A stretch of DNA of 64,000 nucleotides from positions 1,416 to 65,415 of the forward strand of contig NZ_JASJUU010000007.1 of the NCBI RefSeq assembly GCF_030125375.1, written 5' to 3'. Position numbers and translations under genes: made by a program. The notes under the pieces are model-generated. The model worked only from the letters and a program-made list of their open reading frames with translations. It did no database searches and had not been told where the DNA came from. Shown one piece after another: positions 41,903 through 50,415 of the stretch (within the stretch, counting starts at the first letter, position 1; each line of letters starts with the position of its first letter). The stretch comes from Pseudoalteromonas umbrosa (GTDB lineage: Bacteria > Pseudomonadota > Gammaproteobacteria > Enterobacterales > Alteromonadaceae).

Positions 41903-41931
41903 GAGCCCTCACAAAATCTTTGTGTGGGCTC
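41903..41931 (+). other. Hairpin downstream of the small secreted protein gene
   Basis: GAGCCC-T-CACAAA pairs with TTTGTG-T-GGGCTC, twelve base pairs interrupted by one T-T mismatch, with an ATC loop, 23 bp after the stop. No T tract follows, so termination would not be of the classical type. Confidence 0.6.
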
Positions 41932-42099
41932 ATGGAAATCTAATGAACAAACTCTGCATACATACAGGCAATTTTTTCTATCAGGCATCAGAGTAAATGC
42001 GATTAAATAAGCGTTAAAATAAAGAATGCTATGGCCTAGAAATGATTAAGCCGTTAGGGGAATCACTAAACTTAAACGACAATGGCAGTGGAGCGACGA

Positions 42100-42843
42100 C
42101 TATTTCCCCCCCGCCAAATCAATAAATGTCCCTGTTGCATAAGATGCCTCGCTACTCAACAGCCAGACTATTGCGTTTGCGACTTCTTCGGATGTACCCC
42201 CACGTTTTAGCGGTAATAATTCAGCTACTCTATCCACTCGATTAGGCTCACCACCATCCGCATGAATATCGGTATAAATACAACCGGGCCGTACACCATT
42301 GACACGTATTCCCTCTGCTGCGAGTTCCAAAGACAGACCTTTCGTAAAGCTATCGATGGCCCCTTTTGATGCAGCATAGTCCACATACTCGTTCGCACCG
42401 CCCAGATAAGATGCTGCCGATGATACGTTTACGATAGCGCACTGCTTGACAAGATTGCTCTGGCGCATCTGTTTAATTGCCTCACGCGCACAAATAAAAT
42501 ACGGCGTGACATTTTGCATCAACATCCAATTAATACGTTCGGCAGTCATTTCTTCAACCCGCATTTGCTTGGTCAAGGCACCTGCATTATTGACTAAATG
42601 AGTGACTGGACCAAAATGCGTTTGCACGGCTTGAAACAGTTCGACAACCTGTACCTCTTCACTGATATCTGCTTGAAAACACTGGGCCTTACCACCAGCC
42701 TCAATGATATCTTTTTGAACTTGGTGCGCAGCGTGATGGTTAGACTTAAAATTAATGGCAACGGCATATCCTTGCTGAGCAAGCTTTTTGGCCGTTGCAG
42801 CGCCAATACCTCGGCTCCCACCAGTGATCAATACAACCTTCAT
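42100..42843 (-). CDS. Short-chain dehydrogenase/reductase (SDR, YgfF-like)
   Basis: A 247-residue classical SDR with the NAD(P)-binding TGGSRGIGAATAKKLAQQG, NNAG at about 85, catalytic Ser in VNVSSAASYLGG and the YxxxK pair in YVDYAASKGA. The basic residue following the glycine motif (NFKSN) hints at NADP preference. The substrate is not readable; closest in pattern to glucose-dehydrogenase-like YgfF proteins. Monocistronic, convergent with the upstream secreted protein gene. Confidence 0.88.
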   Translation of the reverse strand: MKVVLITGGSRGIGAATAKKLAQQGYAVAINFKSNHHAAHQVQKDIIEAGGKAQCFQADISEEVQVVELFQAVQTHFGPVTHLVNNAGALTKQMRVEEMTAERINWMLMQNVTPYFICAREAIKQMRQSNLVKQCAIVNVSSAASYLGGANEYVDYAASKGAIDSFTKGLSLELAAEGIRVNGVRPGCIYTDIHADGGEPNRVDRVAELLPLKRGGTSEEVANAIVWLLSSEASYATGTFIDLAGGK

Positions 42844-42964
42844 TTATATTCCTTATTGGGATTTGTGTTCAATAACCTAGCACTTTTTTCAGTATCAACA
42901 TTCAAATTATCACATAACGGAACTGAATACTTGCGAGTACACTTTTCGTCATGCCACCAAAAAT

Positions 42965-42991
42965 AAAAAGGAGCCTTTCAGCTCCTTTTTA
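42965..42991 (-). terminator. Terminator after the tricorn-like protease gene (probably bidirectional)
   Basis: AAAAAGGAGC and GCTCCTTTTT pair around a CTTTCA-type loop, with T runs on both strands. It lies about 15 bp beyond the stop of the large protease gene, between it and the SDR gene start. Confidence 0.9.
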
Positions 42992-43004
42992 ACATTGCGT
43001 GTAT

Positions 43005-46000
43005 TTAGTCAATAAACTTAGTCGGTGCCGGTGGCACAACAAGTTTCTTTTTAGGGTTTTCATCAAGCTCTTTTAATAGCTCTTTCACCGCACGCTCAAC
43101 TGACGGATCTTTACCGGCTTGAATAAGCTCTGGGCGATCAATAACTTCGATATCTGGGACAACCCCTTCATTTTCGATGATCCAATTGCCGTCATTATCA
43201 AGAATACGGAATGTCGCCGCAATTACCTGACCACCGTCAACTAAGTATGGGTTACCAGAGATACCAATTAAGCCACCCCAAGTACGAGTACCGATCAACT
43301 TACCTAGACCCGCTTGACGGAAGTAGTAAGGAATAGCATCGCCACCTGAGCTTGAATAGCCATTGATCAGCATAGCTTTTGGTCCATCATGAGCAAACTG
43401 AGGTGTTTTTGTTGGTGTTACACCACGACGCTTCCAATAGTTTAGCGGCTTGCGTGCTAACCAAGTGATCACGTGCTCAGGAATAAAACCACCACCGTTG
43501 TAACGGTCATCAATGATCAACGCATCTTTGGTTGTTTGCGGCATAAAGTTCTTGAACATCGAACGGTTACCTTCATATGCCGTGTTTGGCAAATGAACAT
43601 AGCCGATACGTCCGCCAGATAATTCATCGACATAAGCTTTACGCGTTTCAACCCACTGTAAGTAGCGTAGACCGATTTCACTCTTCACAGGTTTAATGGT
43701 TACTTTCCAGCTATCGTCAAAGCTTGTTGATTTGCTAAGAATAAGCTCAACTTGCTCGCCTTGTGTATTTTCTAGTAACTCATAGAAGTTACTCACTTCA
43801 TTTACATTACGACCGTTAACCGCCAAGATGAAATCACCTTCACTTGCACGCACACCAGTCTCACCCAGTGGAGAGCGGAAGTCTTCATGCCAGTTTTCGC
43901 CTTTAAATATATGTTTAAGAGTCACAAAACCTGACGGGTGGCTTGCCACTTCAGCACCTAGCAAGCCATGCTTTTTACGCTCGCCTTTTGGCTCATCACC
44001 TGATTGCACATAAATGTGACCTGCATTGATTTCACCAGCAATTTCACTCAACACATAATCAATATCTGTGCGGTGCGCTGCTGCATCGGCCATAGGTTGG
44101 TAGCGCTTCAAGATTGCGTCCCAGTCTTGACCGTGGTGATTTGCGTCATAGAACCAATCGCGTAATGTACGCCAACCTTCTGTGTACATTTGTGACCACT
44201 CAACACGAGGGTCAATCTTCAGGTTCATGTTGCTAAGATCAAGTTGATTCGCTTTCAGATCTTGCTTCGCTTTTGGTTTGATCACACTGTACTTGCTGCC
44301 AGCACGTGCAATGACATGCTCACGATTTGCAGAGACTGTGTACTCACTGACACCTTTCGCGACAGTCTTAACTTTACCATCAACCTTGTTTTCAACCAGC
44401 TTCAGTGTACCGCCGCTCAGTGTTAACACACCGCCTTTAACGCCAGTCAGTGATGAGTAGTTGCCTGCAGGGGCAGGTAATGACACGACGCGATCCATAA
44501 AGCCATCAACTTGAATGCTGGTGTCCAGCTCTGTCTTCTCTTCTGACGCTTTATCGTCACCGACAATTTGTGTTTCATCACTTTGTAGCGTGTTGATAGG
44601 TTGAATACTGTCGTTCACCGCTACCGAGTAAATTCGTGTGGCTTTATTAAACAGATAATCAAACTCATACGAGCTAAATGCTAAATTAAAATCACGTTCA
44701 GAAGTGAAGTAAATGTACTGGCCATCTTCTGAGAACGTTGGGTTTGACTCAGACGTCATGTCATCAGTTAAGCGGCTTACCTTTTTAGACTCAACGTTAT
44801 AGTGCCAAAGTGATGAATAACGGTTTTCGTTATTCTTAACAAAGATTAAGTCTTTGCTGTTTGGTGACCACGTATATTGTGTGATGCTGCGCTCATCGTG
44901 CAAACCACGGTCAATCTTGTGTAACTTGCCGCTCTCAACATCTAACCACCAAATAATATGGTCTTTGTCTGCAAATAATAGCTTGGTATTGTCTGGTGAC
45001 CAGATAGGATCGAAACGCCAAATAGTTCCATTATCAGTTAGTTGCTTGACTGCATTGTTATTGGCACGATCTTTTATATAAATCTCATATTCGCCCGTCG
45101 CATCACTTAAATAAGCGACATAACGTGCATTTGGCGACCACGTTGCTGCGATTTCACGACCAGCTGGTGTATGTGACAAATTGCGTGTTGGTCCATTTTT
45201 CACCGGTACTGAGAAAATCTCACCACGGGCTGTAAACACTGCACGTTTACCATCGTGTGAGATATCCATTGAGTCAATGAACTTGCTCACATTCTTAGTG
45301 TAAGGCAGTGCCGACTTGCGTACACCATCAACATTGATAGTCAGTTTTTCGGTCATTTTATTTGCTTCATTGAAGCGATATAAATAACCACCGTTTTCAT
45401 AAACGATTGAGTCAGGACCGGCTGATGGCCACAATACATCAAACTCTTTATGGTCCGTCATTTTGACTGGCTTTTTGCCTTCACGATATTTGTAAAGGTT
45501 AAGTGTATAATCTCTGTCAGAGACGAAGTAAATGCTGTCATTCACCCAAGTTGGTTGCTGATCAGTTGCACGGTGTGTCGTCAATTGCTTAGACGTATTC
45601 TTATCTAAATCATAGACCCATACATCTTGCGCACGCCCACCACGAGAACGCTTCCAAGTACGGAATTCACGATCAATTGGCGTATATACAAACTTACTGC
45701 CATCACCAGATAGCATACCGCCGCCACCTTCAGGAATCGCAAGTGGCTGCTCTAAACCGCCCTCTACTGGCACCATGTAAGGACGACCCATGCGTTTACC
45801 CCAAGGTGTACGGTTAGCACGGAAAACAATATGCTTACCATCAGGTGTCCAATCTAATACGCGGTAATCAAAACCACCTCGAGGCGGCATAGGACCGACA
45901 TCATTATAATAAGTCAGTTGCTTTAGACCTGAACCATCTCGATTAATCACATAGATTTGACGGCTACCGTTATATTCAGCAGCAAAAGCAATTTTTTCGC

Positions 46001-46238
46001 CATCTGGTGAAAACTTAGGGAAAGTTTCGAAACCCACATGATCCGTTAAACGCGTGCTTTTGCCTGTATTTGTATTCGCAACATAGATATCGCCAGAGTA
46101 CACAAAAGTAACGTGCTCTTTATGGATATCAGGGAATCTTAATAAACGGGTATCTTCAGTGCTGTAGGCGCTCGCTAAAGGGCTTGCTAGCGGCCCAAGC
46201 ACAGCAGCCATCGCTGCAAACAAGTGCTTAATTTTCAT
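43005..46238 (-). CDS. Tricorn-like secreted S41 peptidase
   Basis: A 1077-residue exported protein. After a Sec signal peptide (cut near residue 24, PLASA), a long region of PD40/TolB-like beta-propeller repeats (about 30-560; repeated patterns like FPKFSPDGEKIAF and PTFSEDGQYIYF) is followed by a helical and PDZ segment (about 680-860) and a C-terminal S41 serine protease core with GYSSSGGDAIPYY, whose nucleophile Ser lies near residue 963. This is the architecture of the archaeal tricorn protease, which trims peptides. It may process peptides in the periplasm or outside. The gene is monocistronic with its own terminator. Confidence 0.93.
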   Translation of the reverse strand: MKIKHLFAAMAAVLGPLASPLASAYSTEDTRLLRFPDIHKEHVTFVYSGDIYVANTNTGKSTRLTDHVGFETFPKFSPDGEKIAFAAEYNGSRQIYVINRDGSGLKQLTYYNDVGPMPPRGGFDYRVLDWTPDGKHIVFRANRTPWGKRMGRPYMVPVEGGLEQPLAIPEGGGGMLSGDGSKFVYTPIDREFRTWKRSRGGRAQDVWVYDLDKNTSKQLTTHRATDQQPTWVNDSIYFVSDRDYTLNLYKYREGKKPVKMTDHKEFDVLWPSAGPDSIVYENGGYLYRFNEANKMTEKLTINVDGVRKSALPYTKNVSKFIDSMDISHDGKRAVFTARGEIFSVPVKNGPTRNLSHTPAGREIAATWSPNARYVAYLSDATGEYEIYIKDRANNNAVKQLTDNGTIWRFDPIWSPDNTKLLFADKDHIIWWLDVESGKLHKIDRGLHDERSITQYTWSPNSKDLIFVKNNENRYSSLWHYNVESKKVSRLTDDMTSESNPTFSEDGQYIYFTSERDFNLAFSSYEFDYLFNKATRIYSVAVNDSIQPINTLQSDETQIVGDDKASEEKTELDTSIQVDGFMDRVVSLPAPAGNYSSLTGVKGGVLTLSGGTLKLVENKVDGKVKTVAKGVSEYTVSANREHVIARAGSKYSVIKPKAKQDLKANQLDLSNMNLKIDPRVEWSQMYTEGWRTLRDWFYDANHHGQDWDAILKRYQPMADAAAHRTDIDYVLSEIAGEINAGHIYVQSGDEPKGERKKHGLLGAEVASHPSGFVTLKHIFKGENWHEDFRSPLGETGVRASEGDFILAVNGRNVNEVSNFYELLENTQGEQVELILSKSTSFDDSWKVTIKPVKSEIGLRYLQWVETRKAYVDELSGGRIGYVHLPNTAYEGNRSMFKNFMPQTTKDALIIDDRYNGGGFIPEHVITWLARKPLNYWKRRGVTPTKTPQFAHDGPKAMLINGYSSSGGDAIPYYFRQAGLGKLIGTRTWGGLIGISGNPYLVDGGQVIAATFRILDNDGNWIIENEGVVPDIEVIDRPELIQAGKDPSVERAVKELLKELDENPKKKLVVPPAPTKFID

Positions 46239-46416
46239 TATTATCTCGTATATAAATTTGACTGTTACATGATAACAATTTCACTCATAAAGTCAGGTTG
46301 ATGCGATAAAAAGCACAAAAATACCCACCAAATTAAACTGAAAAATCGTCACAAAATGTAAATAGATGAATAAATGACTCACACAGCCGTGTGAGTCATC
46401 AAGAGGGTAAGTTTAG

Positions 46417-47634
46417 TTATGTGGGATCGTTATCAAAACGACTGACATTAAACGGTGTCAAATCAATAGAAGTTGGCTGATTGGTGACGAGTTCGGTTAT
46501 CAATTTACCTGTAATGGCCGACGTCAAAATCCCCGTTCTAAAATGACCACATGCATTAAGGTACCCTTCCACACCAGACACCTTGCCCAAAATAGGCAGC
46601 TCATCTGGCGTGCCCGGTCTAAGGCCTGCCCAACAACGCTTGATATTAGACTCATTGAGAATCGGTAAGCACTTCATCGCCCCTCGGGACAATTCTTGGA
46701 TCTTATCTAGGCTATTGGTAGTATCGAACCCTTTTTCTTCCGTTGACGAGCCTATCAAGATCTCTCCGTTGTCTTTTTGCGCGATATAACAATCACTGGT
46801 GCTGATACAGCCATTCATAATTTTTGGCATGCGCTCAGATAAGACAATTTGCCCTTTAACTGGATAAACAGGCATATCTTTGCCTGTTGCCTGTTTATAC
46901 AGATCATTAGCCCATGCCCCAGTTGCATTAACGAGCGTATCACAGCGCAACTCTCCGGCAGCGGTTTGCAAGCCCACCACTCGCTCTCCCTCTTTTAATA
47001 CTGACTGGATTTCAGTATTTAAGAACAACTCAACACCATTTTGTCTCGCTGCTTCAGTATATGCTTCAACTAAACGATAAGGATTCACTTGGTGGTCGCA
47101 AATAAAGTCTATCGCACCAATGGCATCTGACGTGACATAAGGCTCCTCAGCTTTTAACTGCTCGGCATTCAACCAACGGATCTGGTCACTTAAATGAGGA
47201 ATGCCACTGACAATTTGATCGGCATACAACTCATCTTCACGGTTATACATAATAAATTTAAGCCCAGTGCGTTCAAATTTAAAATCAACATTATGCTTGG
47301 TACGCAGTTCTTCATATAAATCTGGGTACATATCATTGGATTTGAGTGCAAATTCAAAAAAGCAGTCTGGTAATTGGTGTGGACGCATAGTTGGCACTTC
47401 TTCACCTTTGGCCTCACTGTGCAGTTTGGACAAAGTTTTAAAGAATATAACACCGCAGCCAAGTCCTACTGACTCACCGATGGCCCATAATCCACCAGCC
47501 GATGCTCTGGATGCATTACCGGGCTTTTTTAAATCAACCAGCGCAATCTTTAAGCCTGTATCACGACTTAAAAAATAAGCACACGCAGCGCCTACAGCAC
47601 CACCACCGGCAATTACAACATCATACTTGTTCAT
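46417..47634 (-). CDS. FAD-dependent amino/imino acid oxidoreductase, HcnC/DAO-like subunit
   Basis: A 405-residue DAO-fold flavoprotein with the dinucleotide motif VVIAGGGAVGAACAYFLSRD at the N-terminus, CDTLVNATGAWAN, and a C-terminal PILGKVSGVEGYLNACGHFRTGI. It is the third gene of a set of three with overlapping ends (14 bp overlap with the preceding gene). The gene order and sizes (108, 467 and 405 residues) match hydrogen cyanide synthase HcnABC and the related opine oxidase and D-hydroxyproline dehydrogenase complexes. This subunit would hold the substrate site. Location beside putA favours an imino-acid substrate, but glycine or opines cannot be excluded. Confidence 0.85.
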   Translation of the reverse strand: MNKYDVVIAGGGAVGAACAYFLSRDTGLKIALVDLKKPGNASRASAGGLWAIGESVGLGCGVIFFKTLSKLHSEAKGEEVPTMRPHQLPDCFFEFALKSNDMYPDLYEELRTKHNVDFKFERTGLKFIMYNREDELYADQIVSGIPHLSDQIRWLNAEQLKAEEPYVTSDAIGAIDFICDHQVNPYRLVEAYTEAARQNGVELFLNTEIQSVLKEGERVVGLQTAAGELRCDTLVNATGAWANDLYKQATGKDMPVYPVKGQIVLSERMPKIMNGCISTSDCYIAQKDNGEILIGSSTEEKGFDTTNSLDKIQELSRGAMKCLPILNESNIKRCWAGLRPGTPDELPILGKVSGVEGYLNACGHFRTGILTSAITGKLITELVTNQPTSIDLTPFNVSRFDNDPT

Positions 47635-49024
47635 TTAGCGTTTCTTCCATAAAAGTAAAAGGGATAGGATCAAGCGGGAATCGAGGTTTTATTACCCCTG
47701 TATTTTTGTCATGTCCAGCCTGATGAAGTAAATCAAGGGCATAACTACTGCACGTTTTTCCCTGACAATCGCCCATACCAATCCGGGTACGCATTTTCAG
47801 TGTTGTTAGATCTTTCACACCCTCGTCGATAGCATCAGTAAGCTGCTTTTTAGTTGCTTGCTCACAGCGACACACAACTGTATCGTCTTGAGGTAAATCC
47901 AATAACCCAGTCTGACGCGCACTAAAGCGATCAAAGCCAAATCGAAAACGCTTGATGCGCGCATGCTTGCGCTCTATTTTTCGCTTTTCTTTTTCCATTG
48001 TCGCACTGTCTAGCAAGCCACGTTGATGCACAATGTTGAGCGCAGCTATCTGCCCTTCACAAATCGCAGCATCTGCTCCCAGCAAGCCGCTGCTGTCACC
48101 AACCACATAAGTATTTTTTTGACTACTTTGATAATTATCATCAAGCTTAGGTATGTAACCACTTACTTTAGAATAGTCATGTTCAATACCGAGTAACATG
48201 GCCAATTGAGTGCGTGCAACAAAACCATAACCGACACCAATCGCATCCACGTCTAATGGCTTAGCCTGACTAATATCAGGACGCCACTGATCATCATATG
48301 GCGCGACAGACACTTGCTCTAGGTATGTATCCCCCTGTGCACTAACAATACCGTGACCATAGCGAAAAGGAATTTGATGCTTTTTCAAGTAGCTCATCAT
48401 GCTTAAGCCATTGAGCGTTAGTTTCGGTTTATGTAACAAGGCCACCGCTTCTTTGGCTAGTTTGTTGAAAGCGCTCGCTTCATAAACACCCACAACATCA
48501 ACACCCGCTTTATGCAGCTGACACGCCACTAAGGGTAATAATGGGCCCGTGCCTAACAAAGCCATTTTGCTGCCCGGCTTTACCAAGCCACTTTTGATTT
48601 GTAATTGCACACCACCCAGTAACATTACCCCAGGCAACTGCCAGCCAGGAAAAGGAACACTGCGCTCATGACAGCCCGTTGCTAAGATCAGCTCATTGTG
48701 CTCTAACGTGGTCAATCCCCCACCTTCACTCAATAATAAATGCTGATCACCTTCAGGCCCCAGTACACGAGTTTGCAACTTGAGCTCAATGAACGATTTG
48801 TGCTTTTCATAACGAGTGCGCAAAGCACTCATTGCACGCTGTAAATTATCGTCCAAATGCGGCAATGTAGCTGTATTTCTAAGTGGCCCACGATAGATAA
48901 CCCCCCCTATTTTGGAGGTCTCATCAATGATAACTGATGGGATTTGGTACTTTCCAAGCATCGCAGCTGCAGCCGTACCAGAAGGCCCTCCACCCACAAT
49001 CACAACAGGATTAGACTTTTTCAT
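47621..49024 (-). CDS. FAD/[2Fe-2S] oxidoreductase subunit, HcnB-like
   Basis: About 467 residues. It has an N-terminal FAD site (VVIVGGGPSGTAAAAMLG), a second nucleotide site near residue 170 (ALLGTGPLLPLVACQL), and a C-terminal BFD-like Cys cluster (TVVCRCEQATK, then GMGDCQGKTCS) able to bind a [2Fe-2S] centre. It should pass electrons within the heterotrimer. I start at the ATG at 49024, which lies inside the end of the upstream ferredoxin-like gene; an ATG at 49039 is possible but adds residues outside the FAD fold. It overlaps the following subunit gene by 14 bp. Confidence 0.87.
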   Translation of the reverse strand: MKKSNPVVIVGGGPSGTAAAAMLGKYQIPSVIIDETSKIGGVIYRGPLRNTATLPHLDDNLQRAMSALRTRYEKHKSFIELKLQTRVLGPEGDQHLLLSEGGGLTTLEHNELILATGCHERSVPFPGWQLPGVMLLGGVQLQIKSGLVKPGSKMALLGTGPLLPLVACQLHKAGVDVVGVYEASAFNKLAKEAVALLHKPKLTLNGLSMMSYLKKHQIPFRYGHGIVSAQGDTYLEQVSVAPYDDQWRPDISQAKPLDVDAIGVGYGFVARTQLAMLLGIEHDYSKVSGYIPKLDDNYQSSQKNTYVVGDSSGLLGADAAICEGQIAALNIVHQRGLLDSATMEKEKRKIERKHARIKRFRFGFDRFSARQTGLLDLPQDDTVVCRCEQATKKQLTDAIDEGVKDLTTLKMRTRIGMGDCQGKTCSSYALDLLHQAGHDKNTGVIKPRFPLDPIPFTFMEETLNEQV

Positions 49025-49337
49025 GATCAATCCCCACATCTTTAAAACGATTACTCAACGTTTCTACCTGCATATTCGGTTCCACTAAGGTCTGACACGC
49101 CCTTTGCTTGTATCGTTTATTCACTTTTACATGGCAGCAATGGCAAACGCCCATTGCACAATACCCGCCCGTGACAACTTTTCTGTCGTTTTCACATATT
49201 TGCTTAATGTCTGCGGCCTGTAGCACTGATAGGATAGTTTCACCTTCACATGCGTTAATAGGTTGGTCATCTATGAGAATTTGAAATGTGATTGAGTCTA
49301 AAGGCGTAATATCCTTTGTACGCGTCGCTGTTGTCAT
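49011..49337 (-). CDS. Small [2Fe-2S] ferredoxin-like subunit, HcnA-like
   Basis: A 108-residue beta-grasp iron-sulfur protein. Cys60, Cys65, Cys68 and Cys81 (GGYCAMGVCHCC and RACQT) give the spacing of the plant-type [2Fe-2S] domain found in HcnA and in hydroxyproline or opine oxidase gamma subunits. It is the first gene of the trio and overlaps the next one. An AT-rich 315-bp region upstream presumably holds the promoter. Confidence 0.88.
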   Translation of the reverse strand: MTTATRTKDITPLDSITFQILIDDQPINACEGETILSVLQAADIKQICENDRKVVTGGYCAMGVCHCCHVKVNKRYKQRACQTLVEPNMQVETLSNRFKDVGIDHEKV

Positions 49338-49652
49338 TTTTTTACCTTTCGCTACTAAATTTCATGTCAGCCTAGGGTAAAAAACTGCCAATAAAAACCC
49401 ATTTTTTACAACAGTTAAATATTTGTTGATCTAAATTAAGGAACTGAGAAAAAGCGGCAATTTGTAATGCCATGTAATTTATTTTTCCTAAAAAATGTGA
49501 ATGTAAAGAATTATAAAACCCTATATTTTTTCACTAAATTAGTGACTTAAAATTTATTGGACTGACCAGTTATGCAATATATATCAACATAAAAAGTATG
49601 ATACACCCCACAAAATAACGAGTGGTAAGGGTAAGTAAAACACTTATAAATG
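49338..49652. other. AT-rich spacer between the oxidoreductase trio and the Lrp-type regulator
   Basis: A 315-bp stretch without a credible ORF. The promoter of the trio should be in its left part (49338-49560). I see several A/T tracts suited to Lrp-family binding but no clear dyad that I would call an operator. Confidence 0.45.
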
Positions 49653-50141
49653 TTAACTTTTTGGTAAGATTGTCACACCTATATCTTCTTTTACATGCTC
49701 AATCACCATATAAGTATGGTTTGTGCCAACACCCGGTATTTCTACAATTTGACCAAGCACCTCACGATACTGGTGCATATCAGAAACCCTAATTTTTAAT
49801 AAATAATCGAACCCACCAGCGACCATGTCACAAGCAACTACATGGGGGATCTCTAAAACATGCTGTTTAAAGGTTTCAAATACAGATTCTGTTGAACTTT
49901 TGAGTGTTATCTCAACATGCGCGACCAACTGCTGCCCCAGCTTCTCAGCATTTAATCTTGCTGTGTAACCTTCTATATAGCCTTCTGACTCTAGCTTCTT
50001 AACCCTATCTAAGCAGGGACTGGGACTTAAATTGACAGCTTTAGCCAAGTTAACATTTGAAATTCGGCCATTTTTTTGCAATTCATTTAAGATTGCATGG
50101 TCGATCCTATCTAAAATACGCGTTTTTATTGAAGTAGTCAT
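49653..50141 (-). CDS. Lrp/AsnC-family transcription regulator beside putA
   Basis: About 162 residues. The N-terminal winged helix-turn-helix (RIDHAILNELQKNGRISNVNLAKAVNLSPSPCLDRVKKLESEGYI) and the C-terminal RAM/AsnC domain (VVACDMVAGGFDYLLKIRVSDMHQYREVL) are complete. Start taken as the ATG at 50141; an upstream in-frame start at 50180 adds a Cys-rich stub. It is divergent from putA, like PutR regulators, and lies upstream of the oxidoreductase trio in the same orientation, so it is a good candidate to control both. Confidence 0.9.
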   Translation of the reverse strand: MTTSIKTRILDRIDHAILNELQKNGRISNVNLAKAVNLSPSPCLDRVKKLESEGYIEGYTARLNAEKLGQQLVAHVEITLKSSTESVFETFKQHVLEIPHVVACDMVAGGFDYLLKIRVSDMHQYREVLGQIVEIPGVGTNHTYMVIEHVKEDIGVTILPKS

Positions 50142-50273
50142 ACAGTATAAAATTCTGCAATAAGGTCTAATAACACTCAAATTTACCGTAATTCATGAAA
50201 ATAAGACAGCACATTCTGCTGCACTTTCTATACAATGCTCGAAAATTATTATGGATGTCCCTTTTTTATGAAG

Positions 50274-50291
50274 TTTGTTTATATAAACAAA
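50274..50291. promoter_or_regulatory. Perfect 18-bp palindrome upstream of putA (candidate operator)
   Basis: TTTGTTTATATAAACAAA is a perfect inverted repeat located 125 bp before the putA start and about 133 bp before the divergent regulator gene. AT-rich dyads of this kind are typical Lrp-family sites. Its position between two divergent genes supports an operator role, which remains an inference. Confidence 0.6.
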
Positions 50292-50348
50292 GGGGCTAAA
50301 ATTTAACCACCACAAAATTACGCAGCGTTCATTTAAAAAAATGAGGCA

Positions 50349-50381
50349 AGAAAGCAACCTCAGCCTTTGGCTGTGCTTTCT
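50349..50381 (+). promoter_or_regulatory. Hairpin in the putA 5' leader
   Basis: AGAAAGCA pairs with TGCTTTCT (8 bp) and, after a 4-base bulge on one side, CAGCC pairs with GGCTG around a TTT loop. It ends 34 nt before the putA start codon. No T run follows, so it looks more like a leader element acting on stability or translation than a terminator. Confidence 0.55.
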
Positions 50382-50415
50382 GTAGTATTTAGGTTTTCAA
50401 TAGAGGGTTTAACCT

